A DNA stretch of 7,499 bases from Thermoleophilaceae bacterium (GCA_013696425.1 JACCYP010000236.1:1-7499); one strand, 5' to 3'. Positions 1 through 6,460 are shown, counted from the first letter of the stretch. A program made the numbers and translations. The notes: generated from the sequence alone by a model not told the origin.

Positions 1-282
1 GCACTCATCTGCGCCACCGCCGCGTTCACCCTCGGCGACCTCGACGACCAGCGCGCGGACCTTGCTCGCCGCCACGACGTCGCGCGTGCGCTCGAGGACG
101 CGGTCGCGGCTGCGGGCGGGGCCGAGCGGCTGCGGGCGTGCGGCGCGGTGCGCACCGGCCCCGACCAGCGCAGCACCGTCGCGCGCGCGGTGGGGGTACC
201 AGTGGTGGGAAGCCCCCGCCCCGGTGACGTCGCGATCGCGCTGCGCCCGGACGGCACGTGGTCGATCCGGGGCTGTCCGTGA
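1..282 (+). CDS. C-terminal end of an unrecognised, probably membrane-anchored protein (partial)
   Basis: An open frame enters from the left edge and ends at TGA 280-282, giving 93 residues. Almost every third codon position is G or C, which marks it as a genuine coding frame. The first dozen visible residues (ALICATAAFTLG) are hydrophobic and look like the end of a transmembrane helix. A charged stretch rich in Asp, Arg and Ala follows (about residues 13-45). The rest is a small globular tail with two cysteines (C47 and C92), a VGVPVVG strand and a closing DGTWSIRGCP. If the helix is a real membrane anchor, this tail could be a soluble domain outside the membrane, as at the C-terminus of some polytopic glycosyltransferases; that is only a guess. 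I do not recognise the family. Its stop overlaps a GTG (GTGA, 279-282) that may start the following PIN remnant. Confidence 0.6.
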   Translation, partial: ALICATAAFTLGDLDDQRADLARRHDVARALEDAVAAAGGAERLRACGAVRTGPDQRSTVARAVGVPVVGSPRPGDVAIALRPDGTWSIRGCP

Positions 283-594
283 CAATCTCCGACTCGACCC
301 TTGTACGCGGAGGCGGTGGACGTTCTGCTGCGCAGGGGCCACAGCACTCCCGCGGCGAGGCTCGGGCTTCGGACCGTCGTAGATGCGGGGGTCGAGCTCC
401 GAGCGGTCGACGAGGCGGTCGGCTGGCCCGCGGGCGAGGTGCGCAGCCGCCACTACCACCGCACGCGCAGCCCGCTCTCGCTGGCCGACTGCGTGGCCCT
501 GGCCAGTTGCCGCCCCGGCGAAACGCTCGCCACAGGCGACGACTCCCTGCTGCGCGCTGCCACCGCCGAGGGAATCGAGACCGCGCCGCTCTAG
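279..594 (+). pseudogene. N-terminally truncated VapC-type PIN-domain toxin remnant
   Basis: The readable part is a 97-residue frame from TTG 301 to TAG 592-594, and it matches the C-terminal two thirds of a PIN-domain ribonuclease. It has the helix YAEAVDVLLRRG with its acidic Glu, the SLADCVALA segment with the third acidic position, and TGDDSLLRAA with the fourth. PIN toxins are usually about 130 residues and begin with a strand ending in an essential Asp (D-x-S). That part is absent from this frame. Upstream, in another frame, the GTG at 279 reads MTISDST, which resembles such a start. This suggests that roughly 35-40 codons were deleted together with a frame change. No Shine-Dalgarno sequence precedes TTG 301, and no VapB-like antitoxin gene is visible upstream. 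Without the first Asp the product should be inactive. A short expressed PIN-like protein or an assembly error are the alternatives. Confidence 0.6.
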
Positions 595-607
595 ACGACC
601 GGGCCGT

Positions 608-1486
608 TCAGAACGCGGAGTCCCCGAAGGGCTCGTCGCGCTGCTTCACCGCCTCGCGGAACCCCTTCTCCGCGGCCAGGCGCTGGAAGTCGAAGCCCTC
701 CGGTGTGTGGCGCGCGATGCCGTCCATCAGCGTGCCGAGCAGCTGCGTGGAGTGAAGGCCCTGCGAGTAGAGCTGCTGGTTCACGAGCAGCTTCGCCATC
801 TGGAGCTGGTTCACGGGCACCTGCGCGATCCGCCCGAGCAGCGCCTCGAAGCGCGCGTCGAGATAGGCCGGCTCTGGCGCCTCGATCGCGAGGCCCCAGT
901 CGAGCGCCTCGGCGCCCGTCAGCGAGTCGCCCGTGAACAGCAGCCGCTTCGCGCGCTGGGGACCGAGACGCGCCATCCACATCGAGGTGGTCGGCACGCC
1001 CCACACCCGCGCCGGGGGATAGCCGATGCGCGCGTCGGCGCCGATCACGAGCAGGTCCGAGCACAGCGCCATGTCGGTACCGCCGGCCACGCAGAAGCCG
1101 TGCACCTTGCAGATCACCGGCTTCGACGCATGGAAGAGCGACATGAAGCCGCGCACGTTGCGGCTCATCATCGCGTGGTCCACGAGCGGGTCCCAGGTCC
1201 CGTCCGGGTTGTGGTTCGAGGCCACCACCGCGGGGTCGAGCGCGGTGCCGTCGGTGGCTGCGCCGGCCCCCATGCCCTCGGCCGACTCGACCAGGTCATA
1301 GCCCCCGCAGAAGCCGGTGCCGTTGCCGGCGAGCGCGATCACGTGCACGGCCGGGTCGAGGTCGGCCCGTTCGACGGCCTCCGCGAGCTCGCGCGGCATC
1401 GCCGTGGTGATGCCGTTGCCGCGCTCCGGGCGGTCGAGGGTGATGCGCGCGATGCGCTTCTCGACCGCGTAGTCGAGCGTCTCCAT
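608..1486 (-). CDS. Crotonase (enoyl-CoA hydratase/isomerase) family protein
   Basis: This 292-residue protein has the crotonase fold expected to bind an acyl-CoA thioester through an oxyanion hole. Visible motifs are the N-terminal strand pair METLDYAVEKRIARITLDRP, the first oxyanion segment GNGTGFCGGYDL (about 54-65), the second HGFCVAGGTDMALCSDL (129-145) and the LTGAEALDWGLA helix (189-200). The glutamates that hydrate the double bond in rat enoyl-CoA hydratase are not conserved. The first position is Asp138, and the second falls in the IGYPPARVWG segment (154-163), where I see no Glu. Simple hydratase activity is therefore uncertain; isomerase, hydrolase or lyase chemistry is possible. 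An insert at about 66-105 makes it longer than the usual 260 residues. ATG 1486 was chosen because it overlaps the cupin stop (TGATG) and follows a GAGGG seven bases upstream. It is the last gene of the block. Confidence 0.88.
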   Translation of the reverse strand: METLDYAVEKRIARITLDRPERGNGITTAMPRELAEAVERADLDPAVHVIALAGNGTGFCGGYDLVESAEGMGAGAATDGTALDPAVVASNHNPDGTWDPLVDHAMMSRNVRGFMSLFHASKPVICKVHGFCVAGGTDMALCSDLLVIGADARIGYPPARVWGVPTTSMWMARLGPQRAKRLLFTGDSLTGAEALDWGLAIEAPEPAYLDARFEALLGRIAQVPVNQLQMAKLLVNQQLYSQGLHSTQLLGTLMDGIARHTPEGFDFQRLAAEKGFREAVKQRDEPFGDSAF

Positions 1487-1944
1487 CACTCGCCCTCGTA
1501 GTAGTCGACGGTGTCGGCGGTGCGGAAGATCTCGCGCACCGTGCCCCCGCGGCGGTCCTCGAACAAGCCCACCTTCCCGGAGTCGGGGTAGAAGCACGCC
1601 TCCGCCGCCACGAGGTTCGAGAACGACAGGAAGCGCATCGGCTCCTCGGTCTCGTTGATCAGCTGGTGCGCGCCCTGCTCACCGGTCGGGAAGAACACGA
1701 TCTCGCCCTCGGCCAACGTGCGCGTGCCCTCGGGGGTGCGGAGCGTCGGCGCGCCGACGGTGACCACGATCCACTCCTCCTCGCCGACGTGCCAGTGGTA
1801 GGGGTAGGCCTTCTGGCCGGGCTCGACCTCCCACAGCGAGAGGCCGGTGTGCTCGCTGTCCTCGCGGTCGGCGAGCTTCGCCCGCAGCGCGCGGAAGCCG
1901 TCGTGCTCGCGGCGCTGGTCCCAGTCCGGTTGGTTGATGTTCAC
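1486..1944 (-). CDS. Small single-domain cupin protein
   Basis: A 152-residue protein with one complete cupin barrel. Cupin motif 1 is seen in PYHWHVGEEEWIVVTVG, giving His50, His52 and Glu57 (Glu56 possible). Motif 2 is GEIVFFPTGEQGAHQLIN (80-97), giving Pro86, Gly88, His93 and Asn97. The three histidines and the glutamate form the usual metal site, so it should bind Fe, Mn, Ni or Zn. The reaction cannot be read from the sequence; small cupins include dioxygenases, isomerases and ligand sensors. The start GTG 1944 overlaps the TGA of the upstream acyl-CoA dehydrogenase gene (GTGA), and its own TGA overlaps the crotonase ATG. It therefore appears translationally coupled on both sides and probably works on a metabolite of the same pathway. 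The frame stays open far upstream, but that part is antisense-like shadow of the dehydrogenase. Confidence 0.85.
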   Translation of the reverse strand: MNINQPDWDQRREHDGFRALRAKLADREDSEHTGLSLWEVEPGQKAYPYHWHVGEEEWIVVTVGAPTLRTPEGTRTLAEGEIVFFPTGEQGAHQLINETEEPMRFLSFSNLVAAEACFYPDSGKVGLFEDRRGGTVREIFRTADTVDYYEGE

Positions 1945-3539
1945 GCGGGCAGGGCGCGCTCGAGGATCGCCGCGGAGTCGATGCCCTGGGGCAGGGTGCC
2001 GTATGCGCGTCCGCCCTGGCTGAGGCGCCCGGCGCAGAACGCGTCGGCCACCGCGGGCGGGGCGGTGCGCACGAGCACGCTCGCCTGGAGCGCGAGCGCG
2101 AGGTCCTCCACCAGGCCGCGGGCGGCCCACTGTGGATCGCCCTCGCCCAATGCTCCGATCGAGCACTCGATGGCGTCGAGATGAGCGTCGAGGTGCTTGT
2201 CCGAGCCACGCGCCTCGTTCACCTCCGCGAGGAATGCCGGCAGACCCTCCGGCTCCTTGGCCATGGCACGCAGCACGTCGAGCGCCGCCACGTTGCCCGA
2301 GCCCTCCCAGATCGAGTTGAGCGGGGAGTCGCGGTAGAGCCGTGGAAGCCCGGACTCCTCGACGAAGCCGTTGCCGCCGTGGACCTCGAGCGCCTCGTTG
2401 GCGTGTCCCGGGGCGCGCTTGCAGATCCAGTACTTCATGACGGCGGTCGCGAAGCGCCGGAACGGCGCCGCGGCGTCGGCCTCGTCGTAGGAGCGCGCGA
2501 TCCGGAACGCCGTTGCCGTCGCCGCCTCGGACTCGATGGCGAGATCGGCGAGCACGTTCTGCATCGCAGGCTGCTCGGCGAGCGTCTTGCCGAACGCCTC
2601 GCGGTTGCGGGCGTGGTGGATGGCCTGCACCGTGCCCCAGCGCATTCCGGCGGAGGAGCCGAGCATGCAGTCGAGGCGGGTGTGGTTGACCATCCGGATG
2701 ATCGTCGCCACGCCGCGGCCCTCCTCGCCCACGAGGCGCGCCCTCACGCCCGAGTACTCGACCTCCGAGGAGGGGAGGGAGCGCGTTCCGAGCTTCTCCT
2801 TCAGGCGCTGGACCCGGAAGCCGGGGTCCTTCGACTCGAACAGGAAGCAGGAGAGGCCGTGCTCGGTTTGGGCGAGCGTGAGGAACACGTCGCACGGGGG
2901 GTAGGAGCAGAACCACTTGTGGCCCCAGAGCTCGTAGTGCCCGTCGCCCACCGGCTCGGCGCGCGTGGTGTTCGCGCGCACGTCCGAGCCGCCCTGCTTC
3001 TCGGTCATCGCCATGCCGGCGAGCGCGCCGGTCGCGTAGTCGGGCTTTGTCAGCAGCGGCTCCCAGTCGGCCGCCACGTCGGGCTCCTCGCGCAGGGCGG
3101 GGATCACGGCGTAGGTCATCGAGACCGGGCACATCATCCCGGCGTTGGTCTGGCTCCAGACCTGGAACAGGCCGGCGCGCGCGACGTGCGCGCCCGGGCG
3201 CGGGTCGCGCCATGGCAGCGATGTGATGCCGCGCTCGACGGCGGTGCCGAGGAGGTGGTGCCAGCTCGGGTCGAGCTCGACCTCGTCCACGCGGTTGCCG
3301 TAGCGGTCGTGGGTGCGCAGGATCGGCTCGTTGCGCTCGCAGCGCTCGGAGTGCTCGCGCGTCTCGGGCGAGCCGGCGAGCTCGCCGAGGGCGCGCACAT
3401 CCTCGATCGCCCAGCCCGCGCCCTCGCGCTCCAGCGCGTCGAGCAGCGGGGTGTCGGCCTCGAGCACGTTGTATGGCTCGATCGGCGGGGGCTGGTTGGT
3501 CACCTCGTGGGTGACTCCGGACTTGTGGTCAAGCAGCAA
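1941..3539 (-). CDS. aidB: AidB-like acyl-CoA dehydrogenase family flavoprotein
   Basis: This 532-residue protein resembles E. coli AidB (about 540 residues) along its whole length. The match includes the N-terminal THEVTNQPPPIEPYNVLE segment, DALEREGAGW, MTEKQGGSDV (178-187), GHKWF (206-210), CEVEF-like SEVEY (258-262), ALEVHGGNGFVEES (383-396), LPRLYRDSPLNSIWEGSGN (398-416) and a C-terminal helical extension. FAD should bind between the MTEKQGGSD and HGGNG regions. Glu412 in IWEGSGN sits at the usual catalytic-base position. E. coli AidB belongs to the adaptive response to alkylation and has weak isovaleryl-CoA dehydrogenase activity. Here the cupin, crotonase and TetR neighbours point to acyl-CoA catabolism instead, so the symbol marks family, not function. 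TTG 3539 is the start: it is the first possible one after an in-frame TGA, and GGAGG lies six bases upstream. The gene overlaps tetR by 11 bases and the cupin gene by GTGA. Confidence 0.9.
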   Translation of the reverse strand: MLLDHKSGVTHEVTNQPPPIEPYNVLEADTPLLDALEREGAGWAIEDVRALGELAGSPETREHSERCERNEPILRTHDRYGNRVDEVELDPSWHHLLGTAVERGITSLPWRDPRPGAHVARAGLFQVWSQTNAGMMCPVSMTYAVIPALREEPDVAADWEPLLTKPDYATGALAGMAMTEKQGGSDVRANTTRAEPVGDGHYELWGHKWFCSYPPCDVFLTLAQTEHGLSCFLFESKDPGFRVQRLKEKLGTRSLPSSEVEYSGVRARLVGEEGRGVATIIRMVNHTRLDCMLGSSAGMRWGTVQAIHHARNREAFGKTLAEQPAMQNVLADLAIESEAATATAFRIARSYDEADAAAPFRRFATAVMKYWICKRAPGHANEALEVHGGNGFVEESGLPRLYRDSPLNSIWEGSGNVAALDVLRAMAKEPEGLPAFLAEVNEARGSDKHLDAHLDAIECSIGALGEGDPQWAARGLVEDLALALQASVLVRTAPPAVADAFCAGRLSQGGRAYGTLPQGIDSAAILERALPA

Positions 3540-4140
3540 CTCGGGCCTCCGTGGTTGGTAGCGCGTTCACGCAGATGTCGACGATGGTCACGACGAGCGC
3601 GTCGCTCTTCGTGTGTGAGGAGAGGGGTCCGACGAGCGCCTCGGCGATGGCTCCCACGAGGGCCGCGGCAAGCGTTTCGGTGTCATGCGGGCGCAGCTCG
3701 CCGGATTCGACGCCTTCGGCGAGCGCCGCCGCGAACACGTCGCGGTAGGCGCGCCGGAACACGAGCCGCTCGGCCTCGACGGCCGGATCGACGGGCTCCG
3801 CGAGCAGGGCCCATGCGCGAGCGGGCTCGGCGAGCGCGCGGCGGGCGAAGGCCTCGGCTCCCGCGGCCAGGCGCTCGGCCACCGGGAGGTCGTGGCTCAT
3901 TCCGGCGAGCACGTCGACCTCGCGCTGAGAGGCGCGCCGGAACACCTCGGCGAACAGGTCGGCCTTCGAGGGGAAGTGCTTGTAGAGCGTGCCGGTGGCG
4001 ACACCGGCGCGTGCTGCCACCGCCTGCACGCCCGCCGAGGCGTAGCCGCCCTCGGCCAGCTGGTCGAGGGCGGCGGCGACTATGCGCTCGCGTGTGGCGG
4101 CCTTGCGGGCCTCGGTGCGTTCGGTGGGGCGGTAGGGCAC
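3529..4140 (-). CDS. TetR/AcrR-family transcriptional regulator
   Basis: The protein has 203 residues from GTG 4140. An N-terminal helix (ARKAATRERIVAAALDQLAEGGY) leads into a classic TetR helix-turn-helix, with recognition segment VQAVAARAGVATGTLYKHFPSKADLF (38-63). The C-terminal ligand-binding and dimerisation domain is helical and rich in Ala and Glu (about 75-195), so the inducer cannot be predicted. An upstream in-frame GTG at 4167 would add MNRGSLLRA. I prefer 4140 because the PYRPTERTEARKAATRERI beginning looks like that of related regulators and because the extra segment coincides with a palindrome that looks like an operator. No Shine-Dalgarno precedes either start. Lying between the GST and aidB-like genes, it probably represses its own transcript and the catabolic genes behind it; an acyl-CoA or related acid is a plausible inducer. 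Confidence 0.88.
   Translation of the reverse strand: MPYRPTERTEARKAATRERIVAAALDQLAEGGYASAGVQAVAARAGVATGTLYKHFPSKADLFAEVFRRASQREVDVLAGMSHDLPVAERLAAGAEAFARRALAEPARAWALLAEPVDPAVEAERLVFRRAYRDVFAAALAEGVESGELRPHDTETLAAALVGAIAEALVGPLSSHTKSDALVVTIVDICVNALPTTEARVAA
3546..3550 (-). promoter_or_regulatory. Strong Shine-Dalgarno (GGAGG) fixing the TTG start of the AidB-like gene
   Basis: On the minus strand GGAGG is followed by six bases (CCCGAG) and then TTG 3539. It lies inside the end of the tetR coding region. It is the clearest ribosome-binding site in the window and explains why an unusual TTG start can be used while the gene overlaps tetR. Confidence 0.75.
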
Positions 4141-4150
4141 GGCCCGAAGA

Positions 4151-4180
4151 AGTGAACCACGATTCACACCTTCAGGTCAA
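4151..4180 (-). promoter_or_regulatory. Possible tetR promoter overlapping the palindrome
   Basis: On the minus strand TTGACC (4180-4175, overlapping the GST stop) is followed after 18 bases by TTCACT (4156-4151). The -35 is a good match and the -10 is weak. Initiation would fall about 4 bases before GTG 4140, giving an almost leaderless message, consistent with the missing Shine-Dalgarno. The palindrome covers most of the spacer and the -10. Confidence 0.3.
4152..4167. promoter_or_regulatory. Candidate TetR operator palindrome
   Basis: The plus strand reads GTGAACCACGATTCAC, an imperfect palindrome of form GTGAAyC-NN-GrTTCAC with only the sixth bases of the half-sites mismatched, apart from the two central bases. 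Length and symmetry suit a TetR dimer. It sits 11 bp before the preferred tetR start, in the 36-bp gap after the GST gene, where an autoregulatory operator would be expected. Binding is inferred. Confidence 0.55.
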
Positions 4181-4938
4181 GCTGCGACCTCCGCCGAGGC
4201 GCCGCGGTGGCGCGCGTACATCTCGTGCACGTACTGCCCACCGGGGCGCGGGGTGAGCTCCTCGCGCAGCTCGGCCGCCGGCGGGGGCTGGGTGTCCGGC
4301 AGATAGTCCCGCTCGGGCGGGCGGAGGAGCGGGGTGAACATCGCCGCCGCGGCGAGGTCGGCCACGGTGAAGGAGTCGCCGACGAGGTAGTCGCCGGAGC
4401 CGAGCTCGGACTCGAGGTGGTCCATGGCCGCGACGATGCCCGCGCGCGCCTCGGCGGCGCCGTCAGCATCCACGCCGAAGTCGAGCTTCACCAGGGGCCG
4501 GAAGAGCGGCACCACGGCCGCCATCGCGCGCTTCTGGCGCTCGCCCCCCTGGGTTAAGAGCGACTCGGCGGTGCCGCGGGCGTCCGGCAGCGTGTGGAAC
4601 CAGACAAAGCGGCGCACGCGCGGGCCGAGCTCCTCGTCGAAGTAGTCCTCGAGCTCGAGCGCCCGCGCGCGCTTGGCGGGATCGGCGGGATAGAGCGGCG
4701 GATCGGGCCTGTGCTCCTCGAGCCAGGCGATGATCGCGGTCGAGTCGCCGATCGCGGTCCCGTCGACCTTCAGCACGGGTAGCCGCCGCTGGCCACCGCG
4801 GGTGAGCGCCGCCGCGTACGCGCCGTGGAGGCCGGGCAGCGGCGCTTTGCGCACGTGCGCGACGCCCTTGTGGTCGAGCGCCCAGCGCGCCTTCTCGTTG
4901 TAGTGGGAGAGCTCGATGTGCCAGAGGACCGGTGTCAT
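4177..4938 (-). CDS. Glutathione S-transferase family protein
   Basis: A 253-residue cytosolic GST-like protein. The N-terminal thioredoxin-like domain (1-80) holds WHIELSHYNEKARWALDHKG, with Ser11 near the usual catalytic position. It also has the cis-proline segment LPVLKVDG (53-60) and GDSTAIIAWLEE (64-75), the Asp-Ser pair that normally holds the gamma-glutamyl group of glutathione. The helical C-terminal domain spans about 90-245 and contains the fold-stabilising DSFTVADLAAAA (188-199). Most actinobacteria make mycothiol rather than glutathione, so the thiol used and the substrate are unknown. It may detoxify an electrophile or open or isomerise a pathway intermediate. ATG 4938 lacks a Shine-Dalgarno but has TAGGGT seven bases upstream. 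It is the first gene of the minus-strand block and is divergent from the SnoaL-like gene. Confidence 0.85.
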   Translation of the reverse strand: MTPVLWHIELSHYNEKARWALDHKGVAHVRKAPLPGLHGAYAAALTRGGQRRLPVLKVDGTAIGDSTAIIAWLEEHRPDPPLYPADPAKRARALELEDYFDEELGPRVRRFVWFHTLPDARGTAESLLTQGGERQKRAMAAVVPLFRPLVKLDFGVDADGAAEARAGIVAAMDHLESELGSGDYLVGDSFTVADLAAAAMFTPLLRPPERDYLPDTQPPPAAELREELTPRPGGQYVHEMYARHRGASAEVAA

Positions 4939-4945
4939 GGGCCAG

Positions 4946-4951
4946 ACCCTA
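4946..4951 (-). promoter_or_regulatory. Candidate -10 (TAGGGT) for a leaderless GST message
   Basis: On the minus strand TAGGGT is followed by exactly seven bases and then ATG 4938. This spacing places the transcription start at or next to the ATG. No Shine-Dalgarno and no convincing -35 are seen. The same hexamer recurs before the gene starting at 7136. Confidence 0.4.
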
Positions 4952-4957
4952 GATGCT

Positions 4958-4981
4958 CGGCGCGGTAGCTTCCGGCGCGGT
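4958..4981 (+). repeat. Nine-base direct repeat in the divergent promoter region
   Basis: CGGCGCGGT occurs at 4958-4966 and 4973-4981, a 15-bp period, flanking the TAGCTT element. It could be a binding site for a regulator, but GC-rich words of this kind can recur by chance. Confidence 0.3.
4966..4971 (+). promoter_or_regulatory. Candidate -10 (TAGCTT) for the SnoaL-like gene
   Basis: TAGCTT fits TAnnnT and lies eight bases before GTG 4980, again giving a probable leaderless start. CAGACC 17 bp upstream (4943-4948) is a weak -35. Confidence 0.35.
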
Positions 4982-5381
4982 GAGCGACAGCATCGAGCTA
5001 TTGCGCCGCACCTATTCGGCCTTCAACGCGTCGCGCGATGTCGAGGACGTCCTCTACGCGTTCCACCCGGCATTCCGCACCACGGTGCCAGGGGAGCTCT
5101 CGGTGGAGCCCGATACCTACGACGGCCACGAGGGGCTGCGCCGCTACATGGCCTCCTTCTACGAGGTGATGGACGAGGTCGACTTCGAGCTGGTGGGGAT
5201 CGAGGAGCTCGGCGAGTGGGTGATCGCCCACAGTCTCATGCACACCCGCGCCCGCCACACGGGCATCCGGTCGGACCAGGAGGTGTGGCTGGCCTGGCGC
5301 TTTGAGGACGGCCTGGCGCTCGAGGCGCGCCCGTTCGCGGATCGCGGCGCGGCGCTCGGGGCGCTCGCTCAGCCCGAGTAG
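4980..5381 (+). CDS. SnoaL-like / NTF2-fold small protein
   Basis: The 133-residue product has the make-up of the SnoaL-like NTF2 superfamily. An N-terminal helix (SIELLRRTYSAFNASRDVEDVLYAFHPAFR) is followed by YDGHEGLRRYMASFYEVMDEVDFELVGIEELGEWVIAHS and then the curved-sheet strands HTRARHTGIRSDQEVWLAWRFEDGLALEARPFAD. Members include small isomerases, cyclases, hydratases and non-enzymatic binding proteins, so the reaction cannot be named. GTG 4980 is preferred to ATG 4953 because the family normally begins close to SDSIELLRRTY and a TAnnnT element lies eight bases before it. Starting at 4953 would add MLGAVASGA. It faces away from the GST gene across 41 bp and may share regulation with it. 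Its last 13 bases overlap the end of the convergent acyl-CoA dehydrogenase gene. Confidence 0.78.
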   Translation: MSDSIELLRRTYSAFNASRDVEDVLYAFHPAFRTTVPGELSVEPDTYDGHEGLRRYMASFYEVMDEVDFELVGIEELGEWVIAHSLMHTRARHTGIRSDQEVWLAWRFEDGLALEARPFADRGAALGALAQPE

Positions 5382-6460
5382 CCGCGCAGTATCCGGCGCG
5401 CCGCGGAGACGCGGTGCACCTCGTCCGGACCGTCGTAGATCCGCGCGAAGCGCGCGTGGCGGTACATGCGCTCGAGCGGCGTGTCGCCGGACACGCCGAG
5501 CGCACCGTGCACCTGGATCGCGCGGTCGATCACGTCGTGGAGCACCTTCGCGCCGAAGAACTTGATCAGCGCGATCTCGACGCGGGCGTCGTCGCCGGAG
5601 TCGAGTTTCTCCGCGGCGTCGAGGGTGAGCAGCCGCGCGGCGCGGATCTCGGCGGCCGAGTCGGCGATCCAGTTCTGCACCGTCTGCTTCTTCGCGAGCG
5701 GCTCGCCGAATGCCTCCCGCGCCAGCGCGCGCTCGCACATCAGGTCGAAGGCGCGCCCTGCCTGGCCGAGCCAGCGCATGCAGTGGTAGATGCGCCCGGG
5801 GCCGAGACGGTCCTGCGCGATCCGGAAGGCCTCGCCCCGCCGCCCGAGGAGGTTCTCCTGCGGCACGCGCACGCCGGTGAGGCGGATCTCGCAATGGGCG
5901 AACTCGGGCACGTCGCCCATCACCGGGATCTCGCGCACGATGTCGAAGCCCTGGGAGTCGGTCGGCACGATGATCATCGAGGCGCGCGCGTGGGGCGGCC
6001 CGTCGGGCTCGGTGACCGCGAAGACCGTGGTGAACGCGGCTCGGTTCGCGCCGGTGATGAACCACTTGTGCCCGTCGATCACCCACTCGTCCTCGTCGAG
6101 CACGGCGCTCGTGCGCACGCCGGTCGGGTCGGAGCCCGCGACCTCCGGCTCGGTCATGCCCACCGACGGGTAGATCTCGCCGTCCACCAGCGGGCGCAGC
6201 CAGCGCTCCTTCTGCTCCTGGTTCGCGTAGAGGTGGAGCATCGTCGCGTCCTGCGCGGAGTGGGTGCCAAGGGCGACCATCGCGTGCTCGGAGCGGCCGA
6301 CCGCTTCGTTCACGTGCGTGTACTCCATGAAGCCGAGGCCGCCGCCGCCGATCTCCTCGGGCAGCCCGAGCGCCCACAGGCGCTCGTCCTTGGCCTGTTG
6401 CTGGAGCGCTTCCATCAGCCCGGCCTCGCCCGCGTAGAGGCGCTCCTCGGCGGGGATCAC
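5369..6460 (-). CDS. Acyl-CoA dehydrogenase, ACAD10/11-like (DGPDEVH signature)
   Basis: The 363 residues from GTG 6460 have the acyl-CoA dehydrogenase order. There is an N-terminal helical domain (1-97), the flavin signature GMTEPEVAGSDPTGVRT (101-117), then GHKWFITGANR (130-140) and the beta domain to about 205. The C-terminal helical domain carries QVHGALGVSGDTPLERMYR (316-334) and ARIYDGPDEVHR (339-350). In medium-chain acyl-CoA dehydrogenase the catalytic base is the Glu of YEGT; here that place holds Asp343 in the DGPDEVH form typical of ACAD10/11 and bacterial relatives. Some of those act on 4-hydroxyacyl-CoAs with a separate kinase; no kinase gene is in this window. The start is unclear: sixteen upstream codons in the same frame read like the missing first helix but include no standard start codon. 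It follows the preceding gene by 43 bases. Confidence 0.87.
   Translation of the reverse strand: MIPAEERLYAGEAGLMEALQQQAKDERLWALGLPEEIGGGGLGFMEYTHVNEAVGRSEHAMVALGTHSAQDATMLHLYANQEQKERWLRPLVDGEIYPSVGMTEPEVAGSDPTGVRTSAVLDEDEWVIDGHKWFITGANRAAFTTVFAVTEPDGPPHARASMIIVPTDSQGFDIVREIPVMGDVPEFAHCEIRLTGVRVPQENLLGRRGEAFRIAQDRLGPGRIYHCMRWLGQAGRAFDLMCERALAREAFGEPLAKKQTVQNWIADSAAEIRAARLLTLDAAEKLDSGDDARVEIALIKFFGAKVLHDVIDRAIQVHGALGVSGDTPLERMYRHARFARIYDGPDEVHRVSAARRILRGYSG

Noticed and set aside
605..615. CGTTC-A-GAACG inverted repeat at the end of the crotonase gene as a terminator
   Set aside because: A one-base loop cannot form a hairpin with these arms, and no T-run follows.
383..1501. A 372-codon plus-strand frame over the crotonase gene
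   Set aside because: His/Arg/Val-rich shadow translation of the crotonase complement; the minus strand holds clear crotonase motifs.
1487..1597. Crotonase start at 1597 adding 37 residues
   Set aside because: The extension is shadow sequence of the cupin end; METLDYAVEK at 1486 is a normal crotonase beginning with coupling and a ribosome site.
1945..3213. Upstream extension of the cupin frame to a much longer protein
   Set aside because: The extra residues are Arg/Gly/Pro shadow sequence inside the AidB-like gene; the cupin fold is complete from GTG 1944.
2181..4256. A 691-codon open frame on the plus strand
   Set aside because: It is antisense to the AidB-like gene, tetR and part of the GST gene. 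Its protein is low-complexity Arg/Gly/Ala/Leu with no domain, as expected opposite GC-rich genes.
4953..4979. ATG 4953 as the start of the SnoaL-like gene
   Set aside because: It adds nine residues not expected in the family, and the -10 candidate at 4966-4971 would then lie inside the gene. It cannot be fully excluded.
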